Assembly (NCBI RefSeq): GCF_000283655.1
Contig: NC_016586.1
Location: 139,001 to 203,000, forward strand
DNA length: 64,000 bases
DNA from: Azospirillum lipoferum 4B
Lineage (GTDB): Bacteria; Pseudomonadota; Alphaproteobacteria; Azospirillales; Azospirillaceae
Direction of reading: 5' to 3'
Shown: piece after piece, positions 43,229-52,801 of the stretch
Layout of the letters: each line of letters begins with the position of its first letter
Numbering within the stretch: the first letter of the stretch is position 1
The notes under the pieces: model-generated
What the model saw: only the letters and a program-made list of their open reading frames with translations
The model's database searches: none
What the model was told of the DNA's origin: nothing
Made by a program: the position numbers and the translations under genes

Positions 43229-44730
43229 AGCGGGGACTCCAGCACCTCGGTCAGGTGGTCGCAGAAGGCGCGCATGCTGACTGCGCTGGTCAGCCGTCGC
43301 TCGATGCGCATTCGAAGGAAGTCGATCTGCTCCCGTCGGACCTGTCTGCATCGCGGCCGTATCCGGTCAAGCCAGTCTCGGACGTGGCCATGCTCGATCG
43401 GCGACAGCGGGTCGACCCAGGGCAGGCGGTTGCCGGTAACCGCCTCCTCCAGCACTTGTTGAAGCAAAGGGTCGGGGTCGACCGGGGGAGGCGGCCGCAT
43501 GAAGGGAAGCGGCGGCTTACGCGCCGGCATCTGCTCCCCGGTGATGAGGCACAGAAGCAGCAGCACGGTGTTGCGGCCCGGTAGCGCCGCAAGTTCGCTC
43601 CACAGCCCGAGCCAGGACCGGAGCAACTCGCCGTGGCCCGGCCCCGCCCGCCCGGCGCTGATCCGTGTCCAGAACGCGCGCGGGGCGTCCGGCCGGTCCA
43701 TCGCCTGGCGCAGGGATGCCGCGGTGGCCGCCTCCGGCGGAAGGCACAGCGCGTTCGTCAGGTCGCGGCAAAGCATGTTGCGGAATGCCGCGGCAGCGTC
43801 GATGACCGGCGCCTGGGGCCAATGGATCTCGATGATGGCGTCCCCCGGATCGGTGTCGCGGCCGAGAAAGCGCTGCATCTGGTCCTCGCGCGCCAGCCGT
43901 TCGATGACGCGGGCGTGGTCGTCGTCCGGCTCGCCAGGGATCAGGAACAGCCGCGGCCGGCCATCGGCGGAGCCATGATCGGTCACCGCGGTGACGATCA
44001 TCTCGACCTGGGGGATGCGATCGACGAAGCACACGTTGTACGCGATGCTTTCGGTCAGCCCGGTGGGGAAGGACCCGTCTACCCGTTCCAGGATGGGAGG
44101 GGCCGCCCCGTGACTGCGAAGGCATTCCCGGAAGCCGGCATCGTCACAGAAGGAGGCGACTGAGGTGGCGGTCAGCACCCGACCGGCAAAGTTCGGCGGC
44201 ACGGCTTCCACCACCGCGACGAGCGCATCCTCGACGAACAGGGCGGTTCCGGAGAAGCCTTTCCACCCGATCTCCTGATCGGGAGCGGCGTTGAGCACGT
44301 CCGCATTGAACAGGCCATCCTTGCTGACCCAGGACAAGGCGGCCTGGATCAGCCGGTCCGCATTTCCGTCCTGCCGCCGCTGCGCATCGGGAAAGCCGAT
44401 GCCGTAGCAGCGGTCGGCCCGGTCGTTCAGATCGACCTTGCCGAACCGGACCGGAGCACGCGGAAGACCTGCCACCGGCTCGTCGACCGCCACCAGGGCA
44501 ACGTCGTGCGATGGCGAAACCCAGACGACCCGGGCCGCCAGCAGCTTCGGACCGGTGCCTCCGTTCGCCGGCGCCGTGCCGAGGACGGCGATCTCGCAGG
44601 CGGCGCCACTGAGCTTCGCGACGTGTCGCGCAGTCAGCACCAGCCGGTCCGTGATCAGATAGCCGCTGCCATAGCCGTAGCCGTCGTTCTCTTCCTCGAC
44701 ATAGACTTCGACAACCCTTTCACGCTCCAT
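43225..44730 (-). CDS. Trypsin-like serine protease with C-terminal helical extension
   Basis: A 501-residue protein without a signal peptide, so probably cytoplasmic. Residues 1-205 form a trypsin-like domain with the whole triad: His in GSGYLITDRLVLTARHV (near 36), Asp in VSPSHDVALVAVDE (near 75) and Ser in GWKGFSGTALFVED (near 160). The remaining 300 residues are unlike proteases. FLIPGEPDDDHARVIERLAR near 260 and a long helical C-terminus resemble the effector-associated regions of predicted NTPase conflict systems. The stop overlaps the MoxR start, and a Trypco2 gene precedes it by 29 bases. Inferred role: a protease switched on by the MoxR or membrane component, cutting a self or foreign target. 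HtrA/DegP is excluded by the missing PDZ domains and signal peptide. Confidence 0.88.
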   Translation of the reverse strand: MERERVVEVYVEEENDGYGYGSGYLITDRLVLTARHVAKLSGAACEIAVLGTAPANGGTGPKLLAARVVWVSPSHDVALVAVDEPVAGLPRAPVRFGKVDLNDRADRCYGIGFPDAQRRQDGNADRLIQAALSWVSKDGLFNADVLNAAPDQEIGWKGFSGTALFVEDALVAVVEAVPPNFAGRVLTATSVASFCDDAGFRECLRSHGAAPPILERVDGSFPTGLTESIAYNVCFVDRIPQVEMIVTAVTDHGSADGRPRLFLIPGEPDDDHARVIERLAREDQMQRFLGRDTDPGDAIIEIHWPQAPVIDAAAAFRNMLCRDLTNALCLPPEAATAASLRQAMDRPDAPRAFWTRISAGRAGPGHGELLRSWLGLWSELAALPGRNTVLLLLCLITGEQMPARKPPLPFMRPPPPVDPDPLLQQVLEEAVTGNRLPWVDPLSPIEHGHVRDWLDRIRPRCRQVRREQIDFLRMRIERRLTSAVSMRAFCDHLTEVLESPL

Positions 44731-44759
44731 GGCCGAGCTCCCGCACCGTCAGGAACGGT

Positions 44760-45098
44760 TCAGTCGCCCGCACGCGGACGCTTGATGGTCGTGCCGACCA
44801 GCAGCTTGCCCGTCTCGACCGTCCCGCCGGGGGAACGGGGGGTCAGAACCAGCTTCAGCCGCTGAACCTGCTGGTCGCTGACCTTGCCTCCCAGGTTCAC
44901 TTCGGCCCCCTGGCCGAACAACTTGAAGCCGATCTTGCCGCCCCCGGACCCCTCCCGACTGACGATCGCGTTGAACTCCAGCTCCACCGGGCCGAGTTCA
45001 AAGCGCAGGTCCTTCTCCTCGCCTTCCTTCACGGCTTCCATCAACTCGGTGCGTAATGCGCGGATTGCATCCGCCAGAGGGATGAGTGCGTCCGACAT
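44760..45098 (-). CDS. Trypco2 (trypsin-co-occurring) domain protein
   Basis: A 112-residue protein with the pattern of the Trypco2 domain. It opens LIPLADAIRALRTELMEAVK, then LRFELGPVELEFNAIV, a Gly-rich strand region, and QRLKLVLTPR near the end. Trypco2 proteins are named for co-occurrence with trypsin-like proteases in predicted bacterial conflict systems, where they may act as adaptor or sensor. ATG 45098 follows GAGAGGA by 3-4 bases. It is the first gene of the operon Trypco2, protease, MoxR, membrane protein, small membrane protein. Confidence 0.83.
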   Translation of the reverse strand: MSDALIPLADAIRALRTELMEAVKEGEEKDLRFELGPVELEFNAIVSREGSGGGKIGFKLFGQGAEVNLGGKVSDQQVQRLKLVLTPRSPGGTVETGKLLVGTTIKRPRAGD

Positions 45099-45561
45099 GC
45101 TTCCTCTCAGAACATATATGACCTATGTATTCCTACTTATAGGAGATGATCAATCGAAAGCCACAGCAAAATATACCGTTATGCCATTCTGAACACTTTT
45201 TAATTGCTGGTGGTTGCGGCGAGAGAACCGGCAGAGTCGGGAAGTGGGTCCGCCGCCGACCGAGCCCGGCGGCGAAGAGCGGGAGGGCATGTGTGGATGG
45301 CCTCTCCGGCGTAAGTGGGAATTCCGCGTTGACTGGCCGAGAAGGATGCATCCCTTTGTCCGGCCTGTTGTCGCAGCCGCTGGCTGCTGGCGTTGATGAA
45401 TTCCGCGGATCGACGCCCAAATCACCTCATCGGCGCCATCCTCTTGGAGCAGAATGACGGATGGGCCGTTTCACACTGTCCGTCGACCGCTCATATAGTT
45501 CTATATAGAACTTGTTGACCGGAGCATCCATCTGAGACAGGATGGCTGCGGGAGGACATCG
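45099..45561. promoter_or_regulatory. Divergent control region: conflict-system operon / GntR operon
   Basis: A 463-base gap. The side near the Trypco2 gene (45105-45205) is AT-rich. On the minus strand it holds TATAAG (about 45135) and TATATT (about 45170) as candidate -10 elements, but no convincing -35 at normal spacing. The other side carries the GntR operator at 45497-45512. Short ORFs across 45133-45457 look non-coding. Confidence 0.4.
45497..45512. promoter_or_regulatory. GntR/HutC-type operator
   Basis: AGTTCTATATAGAACT is a perfect 16-base palindrome, 49 bases before the GntR start codon. The GT-(N)-CTATATAG-(N)-AC pattern suits the HutC subfamily. It probably mediates autoregulation and control of the downstream genes. 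Confidence 0.8.
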
Positions 45562-46302
45562 ATGCCACAGCATGACTTCGCCTCGGCGCCATCGCCGGAC
45601 CGGCGGCTGCCGGCCTATCTGCAACTGCGCGACGCACTGGCCACCCGCGTGGCGCGCGGGGAATGGGGACCCGACACCGCGCTGCCGTCGGAGAACCAGC
45701 TGACGGCCGAAACCGGTCTTTCGGTCGGCACCGTGCGCAAGGCGATCCAGACGCTGGTCGACGAAGGGCTGCTCGAGCGGCGCCAGGGATCCGGAACCTA
45801 TCTGCGCAAGCGCGCCTTCAACGCGTCGCTGTTCCGTTTCTTCGCGGTGCAGTCGGCCGATGGCGGGGCGACGATCCCGTCGAGCCGCATCATCGCGCGC
45901 AAGGCCGCCACCGCCCCGGCCGCCGTCGCCGAAATTCTCGGCACGCCGGACTGCATCCGCCTCGACCGCCTGCGCGGCCAATCCGACGCCCTGCTGCTGT
46001 CGGAGGAAATCTGGCTGCCGCGCGCCCGTTTCGACGGCATCGCGGAACTGGAGGAGTCCCAGTTCGGGCCGTTGCTCTATCCGCTTTATCACGAACGCTT
46101 CAACGTCTTCATCGCCAGCGCCGTCGACGACGTCAGCTTCGCGCCGGCCTCCGCCGCGGTCGCGGCCCGGCTCGGCCTTGCCGAGGGCGCGCCCACTGCG
46201 GTGATCGAACGCACCGCCTACACCGCGGACGGCATCGCGGTCGAATGGCGCATCGCCCATGGCCCCGCCGAACGCTTCCGCTACCGCAGCCGCCTGAGCT
46301 GA
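45562..46302 (+). CDS. GntR-family regulator, HutC subfamily
   Basis: A 246-residue repressor. The N-terminal winged HTH is LRDALATRVARGEWGPDTAL, PSENQLTAETGLSVGTVRKA and QGSGTYL (about 20-88). The C-terminal UTRA effector domain contains LLLSEEIWLPRARFDGI near 145 and VIERTAYTADGIAVEWRI near 215. ATG 45562 follows GGGAGGA. The perfect operator upstream and the co-directional amidohydrolase and carrier genes suggest it controls that small catabolic operon, with the imported acid or a derivative as inducer. Confidence 0.93.
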   Translation: MPQHDFASAPSPDRRLPAYLQLRDALATRVARGEWGPDTALPSENQLTAETGLSVGTVRKAIQTLVDEGLLERRQGSGTYLRKRAFNASLFRFFAVQSADGGATIPSSRIIARKAATAPAAVAEILGTPDCIRLDRLRGQSDALLLSEEIWLPRARFDGIAELEESQFGPLLYPLYHERFNVFIASAVDDVSFAPASAAVAARLGLAEGAPTAVIERTAYTADGIAVEWRIAHGPAERFRYRSRLS

Positions 46303-46411
46303 CGCGCGGCGCCGGACCCGGCGTCCGGCACCGGCCCTCCTGTCCGGCCCTTCCCATCACCTCCACCTTCGGGGCGGGGGCCGCCTTTTCCTTGTCTGTA
46401 CGGATCGACGG

Positions 46412-47233
46412 ATGACTGCACATCCCCTTATCGGGGGCATCGATACCCATGCCCACATCTTCCGCCCGGACCTGCCGATGGCCGCCGGCCGGCGCTACAG
46501 CCCAGCCCATGCGGCGGAGCTTTCGGACTGGTTCGCGCTGCAGGACAAAGCGGGGTTCAGCCATGGCGTGCTGATCCAGCCCAGCTTCCTCGGCACCGAC
46601 AACAGCTTCATCGAAGCCGCGCTGTGCGCCCATCCGGAGCGGCTGCGTGCCGTCGCCGTCGTCGATCCCGGCGTGACGGAGGAGGAACTGGATAGGCTCG
46701 GTGCCCTCGGTTTCGTCGGTGCGCGCCTGAATCTCGTCGGGCGCGAGGTCGAGGATTACGCGGCCCCACCCTGGCCGGAGTTCTTCCGCCGCCTCGCAGC
46801 CCGCCGCTGGCAGGTCGAGATCCAGCGCCGGTTCGACGACCTCGCCGATCTGGTCCCCGCCATCGCCGACACCGGCGTGACCGTGGTGATCGACCATTTC
46901 GGCCTGCCGCAGGGCGGGATCGATCCGGGAAACCGTTCCCACCGCGCCTTCCTGGACCAGCTGCGCCGGATGCCGGACGTCTGGGTCAAGCTGTCCGCTC
47001 CCTACCGCGCCGGCCTGACGCCGGACCTCGCCGCACGGAGTTTCGAGCTGCTGCGCGAGGCCTGCGGCGGCTCCAACCGTTTCGTCTGGGGCAGCGACTG
47101 GCCGCACACCCAGCACGAGGCGGAGACCGGCTATGCCGCCCAGCTGGCCCGTCTGCATGACCTGATCCCCGACCCGGACGAGCGAGCGCGGATCCTGGTC
47201 CGGAATCCGGCGACGCTATTCCAATTCGCCTGA
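46412..47233 (+). CDS. Amidohydrolase, LigI (2-pyrone-4,6-dicarboxylate hydrolase)-like
   Basis: A 273-residue TIM-barrel hydrolase of the amidohydrolase_2 family. GGIDTHAHIF near residue 8 carries the HxH metal motif. LRAVAVVDPGVTEEEL near 75, VVIDHFGLPQGG near 160 and the terminal catalytic Asp in FVWGSDWPHTQHE near 228 all fit LigI-like lactonases and 2-pyrone or sulfomuconolactone hydrolases. The substrate is probably a cyclic carboxylate, given the carrier gene 23 bases downstream. LigI itself is only one of several possibilities. Confidence 0.85.
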   Translation: MTAHPLIGGIDTHAHIFRPDLPMAAGRRYSPAHAAELSDWFALQDKAGFSHGVLIQPSFLGTDNSFIEAALCAHPERLRAVAVVDPGVTEEELDRLGALGFVGARLNLVGREVEDYAAPPWPEFFRRLAARRWQVEIQRRFDDLADLVPAIADTGVTVVIDHFGLPQGGIDPGNRSHRAFLDQLRRMPDVWVKLSAPYRAGLTPDLAARSFELLREACGGSNRFVWGSDWPHTQHEAETGYAAQLARLHDLIPDPDERARILVRNPATLFQFA

Positions 47234-47256
47234 AATTCAAGAATCGGAGGAAACCC

Positions 47257-48555
47257 GTGAGCCTTGTCGTCGTCCTGGCGATCGCCCTCGCCGTCGTGTT
47301 GGGCTATGTCACCAAGATCAACATCGGCCTGTTTGCGATTGCTTTCGCCTATGTGCTCGGCTGTTTCGGGCTGGGCATGAAGCCGGGGGCGCTGATCGAT
47401 CTGTGGCCGCTGAAGATCTTCTTCGTCATCTTCTCGGTCTGCCTGTTCTACAGCTTCGCTCTGGTCAACGGCACGCTGGAGAAGCTGGCCGGGCACATGC
47501 TGTACCGGTGCCGGAACGTGCCATGGGTTCTGCCCTACGCCATCCTGCTGACCGCGACGCTGATTGCTGCGATGGGGGCCGGCTATTACACCGTTCTCGC
47601 CTTCATGGCGCCGCTGACACTGATCCTGTGCCGGCGGACCGGGCTGGACATGGTGCTGGGGGCGATGGGGGCGAATTACGGGGCATTGGCGGGCGCCAAC
47701 TTCATGTCCAGCCAGAGCGGCATCATCTTCCGCGGCCTGATGACCGCGAACGGCACCAGCGACGCCGACGCCTTCCTCTACAGCGGGGTCATCTTTGCCG
47801 CGACGCTGGTCATCCCGTTCTTCGTCATCACGGCAATGCTCTTCCTCTTCGGCAACCACCGCAACCTGAACGCCGCCGTGGCCGACACCGACCGGCCGGA
47901 GCCGCTCGACGGCCGGCAGCGGACGACGCTTGCGCTGACGCTGGCGATGATGGCGCTGGTCCTTCTCGGCCCGGTGCTCCAGCTCGCGATGCCCGGAAAC
48001 CCCACGGTCGGCTATCTGAACTCGAAGATCGACATCGGCCTGATCGCCGGCGTCTTCTCCGTCATCGCGCTGCTGCTGAAGCTCGGGGACGAGCGCAAGG
48101 CCATCGCCTCGGTTCCCTGGTCGACCCTCATCATGATCTGCGGCATGGGCATGCTGATCTCCGTCGCGATCAAGGCGGGGACCATCGCCGCGCTGGCGGC
48201 CTGGCTCGGCAGCAGCATTCCGGCCCTGCTCCTGCCGGTGGTGTTCGGCATCGTCGCCGCCGCCATGTCGCTGTTCTCCAGCACGCTGGGGGTGGTGACG
48301 CCGACGCTGTTCCCGCTGGTGCCGGAGCTGGCAAGCGGCCTGTCGATCAGCCCGGTCCTGTTGTTCACGGCCATCGTCGTCGGTTCGCAGGCCACCTCGA
48401 TCTCGCCCTTCTCGTCCGGCGGCAGCCTGATCCTCGGCTCGGCGCTGGAGGAAAAGGCCCGCAACACCCTGTTCACCCGCCTGCTGTTCCGCGCCGCGCC
48501 CATGGGCATCGTCGCAGCGGTGCTGATGAACGTCCTGCTCACCTTCACGCTCTGA
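47257..48555 (+). CDS. MatC-like dicarboxylate carrier (ion transporter superfamily)
   Basis: A 432-residue polytopic membrane protein with about 12 hydrophobic segments. It starts MSLVVVLAIALAVVLGYVTK (MatC N-terminal domain pattern). GALAGANFMSSQSGIIFRG near 146 and SQATSISPFSSGGSLILGSA near 378 are substrate/ion-binding hairpin-like motifs. It probably imports a malonate- or C4-dicarboxylate-like acid for the amidohydrolase. GGAGG precedes ATG/GTG 47257. Confidence 0.85.
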   Translation: MSLVVVLAIALAVVLGYVTKINIGLFAIAFAYVLGCFGLGMKPGALIDLWPLKIFFVIFSVCLFYSFALVNGTLEKLAGHMLYRCRNVPWVLPYAILLTATLIAAMGAGYYTVLAFMAPLTLILCRRTGLDMVLGAMGANYGALAGANFMSSQSGIIFRGLMTANGTSDADAFLYSGVIFAATLVIPFFVITAMLFLFGNHRNLNAAVADTDRPEPLDGRQRTTLALTLAMMALVLLGPVLQLAMPGNPTVGYLNSKIDIGLIAGVFSVIALLLKLGDERKAIASVPWSTLIMICGMGMLISVAIKAGTIAALAAWLGSSIPALLLPVVFGIVAAAMSLFSSTLGVVTPTLFPLVPELASGLSISPVLLFTAIVVGSQATSISPFSSGGSLILGSALEEKARNTLFTRLLFRAAPMGIVAAVLMNVLLTFTL

Positions 48556-48597
48556 GAGTCAGTTCGCAGAGATTGAACCGGCCCGTGCTTTCCCGAC

Positions 48598-48681
48598 AGG
48601 GAAGCCCCGACGCGTCGGACTGTATGTGAGGTCAGTGCTCCACACGTGGCTGGGCCGCTCGATGGCGAGGGCGAGCAGCAG
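48598..48681 (-). pseudogene. IS3-family transposase internal fragment
   Basis: On the minus strand 28 residues read LLLALAIERPSHVWSTDLTY, then SPTRRGFP. This is the start of the IS3 integrase core (VWxTDITY with the first catalytic Asp). No start, stop or inverted repeat remains. It lies in the 317-base gap (48556-48872) between the carrier gene and the phosphonate transporter; the rest of that gap shows no gene. Confidence 0.65.
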
Positions 48682-48872
48682 GTTGATCTTACCCCGGTTC
48701 GGTGGGGCAGGTTCGCATCGGCCCGGTCGGGTTTTCACCCGCCCGGAGTCACCAAAGCTTAACGGGAGTGAACGGGCGCTTGGGCGTAGAGAGGCTTTCT
48801 GTACCGGGGCGGCGAACACGGCCGCTCCGGGACGCCTCCAGACACCGCCGATCCGACCACGGGAGCTTCCTG

Positions 48873-49910
48873 ATGATCCGCCGCACCACTCTGCTTGGGA
48901 CTTGTGCGCTTGCGCTGCTGGCCGCCGTTGCGTCCGCCACCGGGGCCGGGGCAGCCACCCGCCTGACCGTCTACACCGCGCTGGAGAACGAACAGCTCAC
49001 CCCCTACAGGAAGGCGTTCGAAGCCGACAATCCCGGCATCGAAATCGACTGGGTGCGCGATTCCACCGGCGTCGTCACTGCCAAGCTGTTGGCCGAAAAG
49101 GACAATCCGAAGGCCGACGTGGTGTGGGGCCTCGCCGCCTCCAGCCTGATGATCCTGGACGCCCAGGGCATGCTGATGCCCTACCAGCCCAAGGGCGCCG
49201 AGGATCTCAAGGCCAGCTTCCGCGATGCCAAGACCCCGCCGGCCTGGGTCGGCATGGATGCCTGGATGGCCGCCATCTGCTTCAACACGGTCGAGGCGGA
49301 GAAGAAGAAGCTGCCGAAGCCGACCTCCTGGGCCGACCTGCTGAAGCCGGAATACAAGGGCCAGATCGTCATGCCGAACCCGGCCTCCTCGGGCACCGGC
49401 TTCCTCGCCGTGTCGGGCTGGCTGCAGACCATGGGGGCGGAGAAGGGCTGGTCCTATATGGACAAGCTGAACGACAACGTCGCCATCTACACCCATTCGG
49501 GCTCCAAGCCCTGCAAGATGGCGGCGGCCGGCGAATACCCCATCGGCATCTCCATCGAATACACCGGCGCCCAGCAGAAGACCAAGGGCGCGCCCATCGA
49601 CGTGATCCTGGCCTCCGAAGGCGTGGGCTGGGAGATGGAGGCGACGGCCATCGTCAAGGGCACCCAAAAGGCCGAGGCCGCGAAGGCGCTCGCCGACTGG
49701 GCGGCCAGCCGCAAGGCGAACGAGCAGTATGTGAACTTCTATCAGGTCACGGCGCATCCGGGCGTGACCAAGGAGACGCCGAACTATCCGAAGAACGCGG
49801 AAGCGGCGATGAACAAGACCAACGATTTCGTCTGGGCCGCCGCCAACCGCGACCGCATCCTGGCGGATTGGGAAAAGCGTTACGGCGCCAAGTCCGAGCC
49901 GAAGAGCTGA
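48873..49910 (+). CDS. 2-aminoethylphosphonate ABC transporter, periplasmic binding protein
   Basis: A 345-residue binding protein with a signal peptide cleaved near GAGAA-TR (residue 28). TVYTALENEQLTPYRKAFEA, DVVWGLAASSLMILDAQGML, SWADLLKPEYKGQIVMPNPA and SSGTGFLA are typical of the Fe/AEP-type (PhnS-like) receptors. The SGTG loop contacts the phosphonate in this group. ATG 48873 follows GGGAG. It heads the transporter operon whose other genes and the phnWX genes support aminoethylphosphonate as ligand. Confidence 0.9.
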   Translation: MIRRTTLLGTCALALLAAVASATGAGAATRLTVYTALENEQLTPYRKAFEADNPGIEIDWVRDSTGVVTAKLLAEKDNPKADVVWGLAASSLMILDAQGMLMPYQPKGAEDLKASFRDAKTPPAWVGMDAWMAAICFNTVEAEKKKLPKPTSWADLLKPEYKGQIVMPNPASSGTGFLAVSGWLQTMGAEKGWSYMDKLNDNVAIYTHSGSKPCKMAAAGEYPIGISIEYTGAQQKTKGAPIDVILASEGVGWEMEATAIVKGTQKAEAAKALADWAASRKANEQYVNFYQVTAHPGVTKETPNYPKNAEAAMNKTNDFVWAAANRDRILADWEKRYGAKSEPKS

Positions 49911-50006
49911 CGCCGGCAAAAAGCCGAGCCGAGCCGTATCGAGCCGGCGGGCGGGTGCCATGCGCGCCCGCCCGTCCCTGCCGTTTCCCGCCGGGACACA
50001 CTGCCA

Positions 50007-51076
<1,070 letters not shown>

Positions 51077-51080
<4 letters not shown>

Positions 51081-52801
51081 GCGCGCTGCGGGCAAATGTG
51101 CCGAAATCCTCCTTCTTTGCCGCCCGGCAGACCGGCCGGCCGGTGGAGCGGGGCGAGCGCTGGCTGTTCGGGCTGGGGATGGGCGGGATCGCGCTGTTCC
51201 TGGCTCTGTTCGTCCTGCTGCCGCTGTGCGCGCTGTTCCTGCGCAGCGTCTATGATCGCGACGGCGCCTTCGTCGGGCTCGCCAATTTCGCGGCCTTCCT
51301 GGAGACGCCGACGCTGGTGCGGTCGGTGGTCAACAGCCTGACCCTGTCGCTGCTGACCACCGCGATCACGGTGCCGCTGGCCTTCCTCTATGCCTTCTGC
51401 CTGACCCGCACCGCCATGGCGGGCAAAGGGGTGTTCCGGCTGCTGGCGCAGATCCCGCTGCTGGCGCCATCGCTGCTGCCGGCCATCGCGCTGGTCTATC
51501 TGTTCGGAAACAAGGGCATCCTGCGCGGCCTGCTGATGGGCGAGAGCATCTACGGCCCCATCGGCATCGTGATGGGCGAGGTCTTCTACGCCTTCCCGCA
51601 TGCGGTGATGATCCTGACCGTGGCGCTGTCGACCTCCGACGCCCGCCTGTACGAGGCGGCGGAGGCGCTGGGGGCCGGCACCTGGAAGCGCTTCGTTACC
51701 ATCACCCTGCCCGGCGTGCGCTATGGCCTGATCTCCGCAATCTTCGTGGTGTTCACGCTGGTGGTCACAGATTTCGGCGTGCCCAAGGTGATCGGCGGCT
51801 CCACCAACATGCTGGCGACCGACGTCTACAAGCAGGTGGTCGGCCTGCAGAATTTCGGCATGGGCGCGGTGGTCGGCATCGTCCTGCTTCTGCCGGCGGT
51901 GCTGGCCTTCGTCGCCGACTGGTTCGGCCAGCGCCGGCAGATGGCGCTGCTGTCCGCCCGCTCCGTGCCGTTCCAGCCGCGGCTGAACCCGGTCGGCGAC
52001 CGGCTGGCCTTCCTGTTCTGCGCACTGGTCGGCGGCCTGATGCTGGGGATGCTGGGCGTGGCGGGCTTCGCCTCCATCGTCACCTTCTGGCCCTACAATC
52101 TGACGCCGACGCTGGCGAACTACGATTTCGCCCAGTTCGATTCGGCGGGCTGGAGCAGCTACGCCAACAGCCTGATCCTGGCCTTCTGGACCGCGCTGGC
52201 CGGCACCGCCATCGTCTTCACCGGCGCCTGGCTGGTGGAACGGGCGCCGGGACGGGCGGCGATGAAGGGGATTGTGCGGCTGATGGCGATCCTGCCGCTG
52301 GCGGTTCCGGGCATGGTGCTCGGCCTCGCCTATATCTTCTTCTTCAACGCGCCGTGGAACCCGCTGGGCTGGCTCTATCACGGCATGGCGATCCTGGTCC
52401 TGTCGACGGTGGCGCATTTCTACACCGTCAGCCACCTGACCGCCGTCACCGCCCTGAAGCAGCTGGATGCCGAATTCGAAGCGGTGTCGGCCAGCCTGAA
52501 GGTGCCGGTCTGGTCCACCTTCCTACGGGTGACGGTGCCCCTGTGCCTGCCGGCCATCCTCGACATCGCCATCTATTTTTTCGTCAACGCCATGACCACG
52601 GTGTCGGCGGTCGTCTTCCTCTATGCGCCGGAAACCAAGCCGGCGTCGGTCGCCGTGCTGAACATGGACGATGCCGGCGAGGTGGCAGGGGCCGCCGCCA
52701 TGGCGATGATGATCGTCCTCACCTCCGCCGCGGTGCGGGTGCTGCATGCCCTGCTGTCCTGGGCGCTGCAGCGGCGGACGCAGGCATGGCGGCGGCGCTG
52801 A
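51077..52801 (+). CDS. 2-aminoethylphosphonate ABC transporter, fused double permease
   Basis: A 574-residue inner-membrane protein with about 12 helices, made of two BPD-transporter domains in tandem. Each has an EAA loop: YEAAEALGAGTWKRFVTITL near 191 and FEAVSASLKVPVWSTFLRVT near 475. One chain therefore replaces the separate PhnU/PhnV permeases. It starts at ATG 51077, overlapping the ATPase stop. Its 3' end overlaps the convergent LysR gene by 83 bases. Confidence 0.92.

Noticed and set aside
37929-45098. Reading the trypsin-MoxR operon as a methanol-dehydrogenase or aerotolerance (Bat) operon
   Set aside because: Bat/mox loci carry DUF58 and TPR genes and intact MIDAS vWA proteins; here there are Trypco2, a trypsin-like protease and a polytopic membrane protein instead.
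45133-45420. Possible small gene upstream of the Trypco2 gene
   Set aside because: No ribosome binding site, codon use unlike neighbours, and it covers the likely promoter region of the operon.
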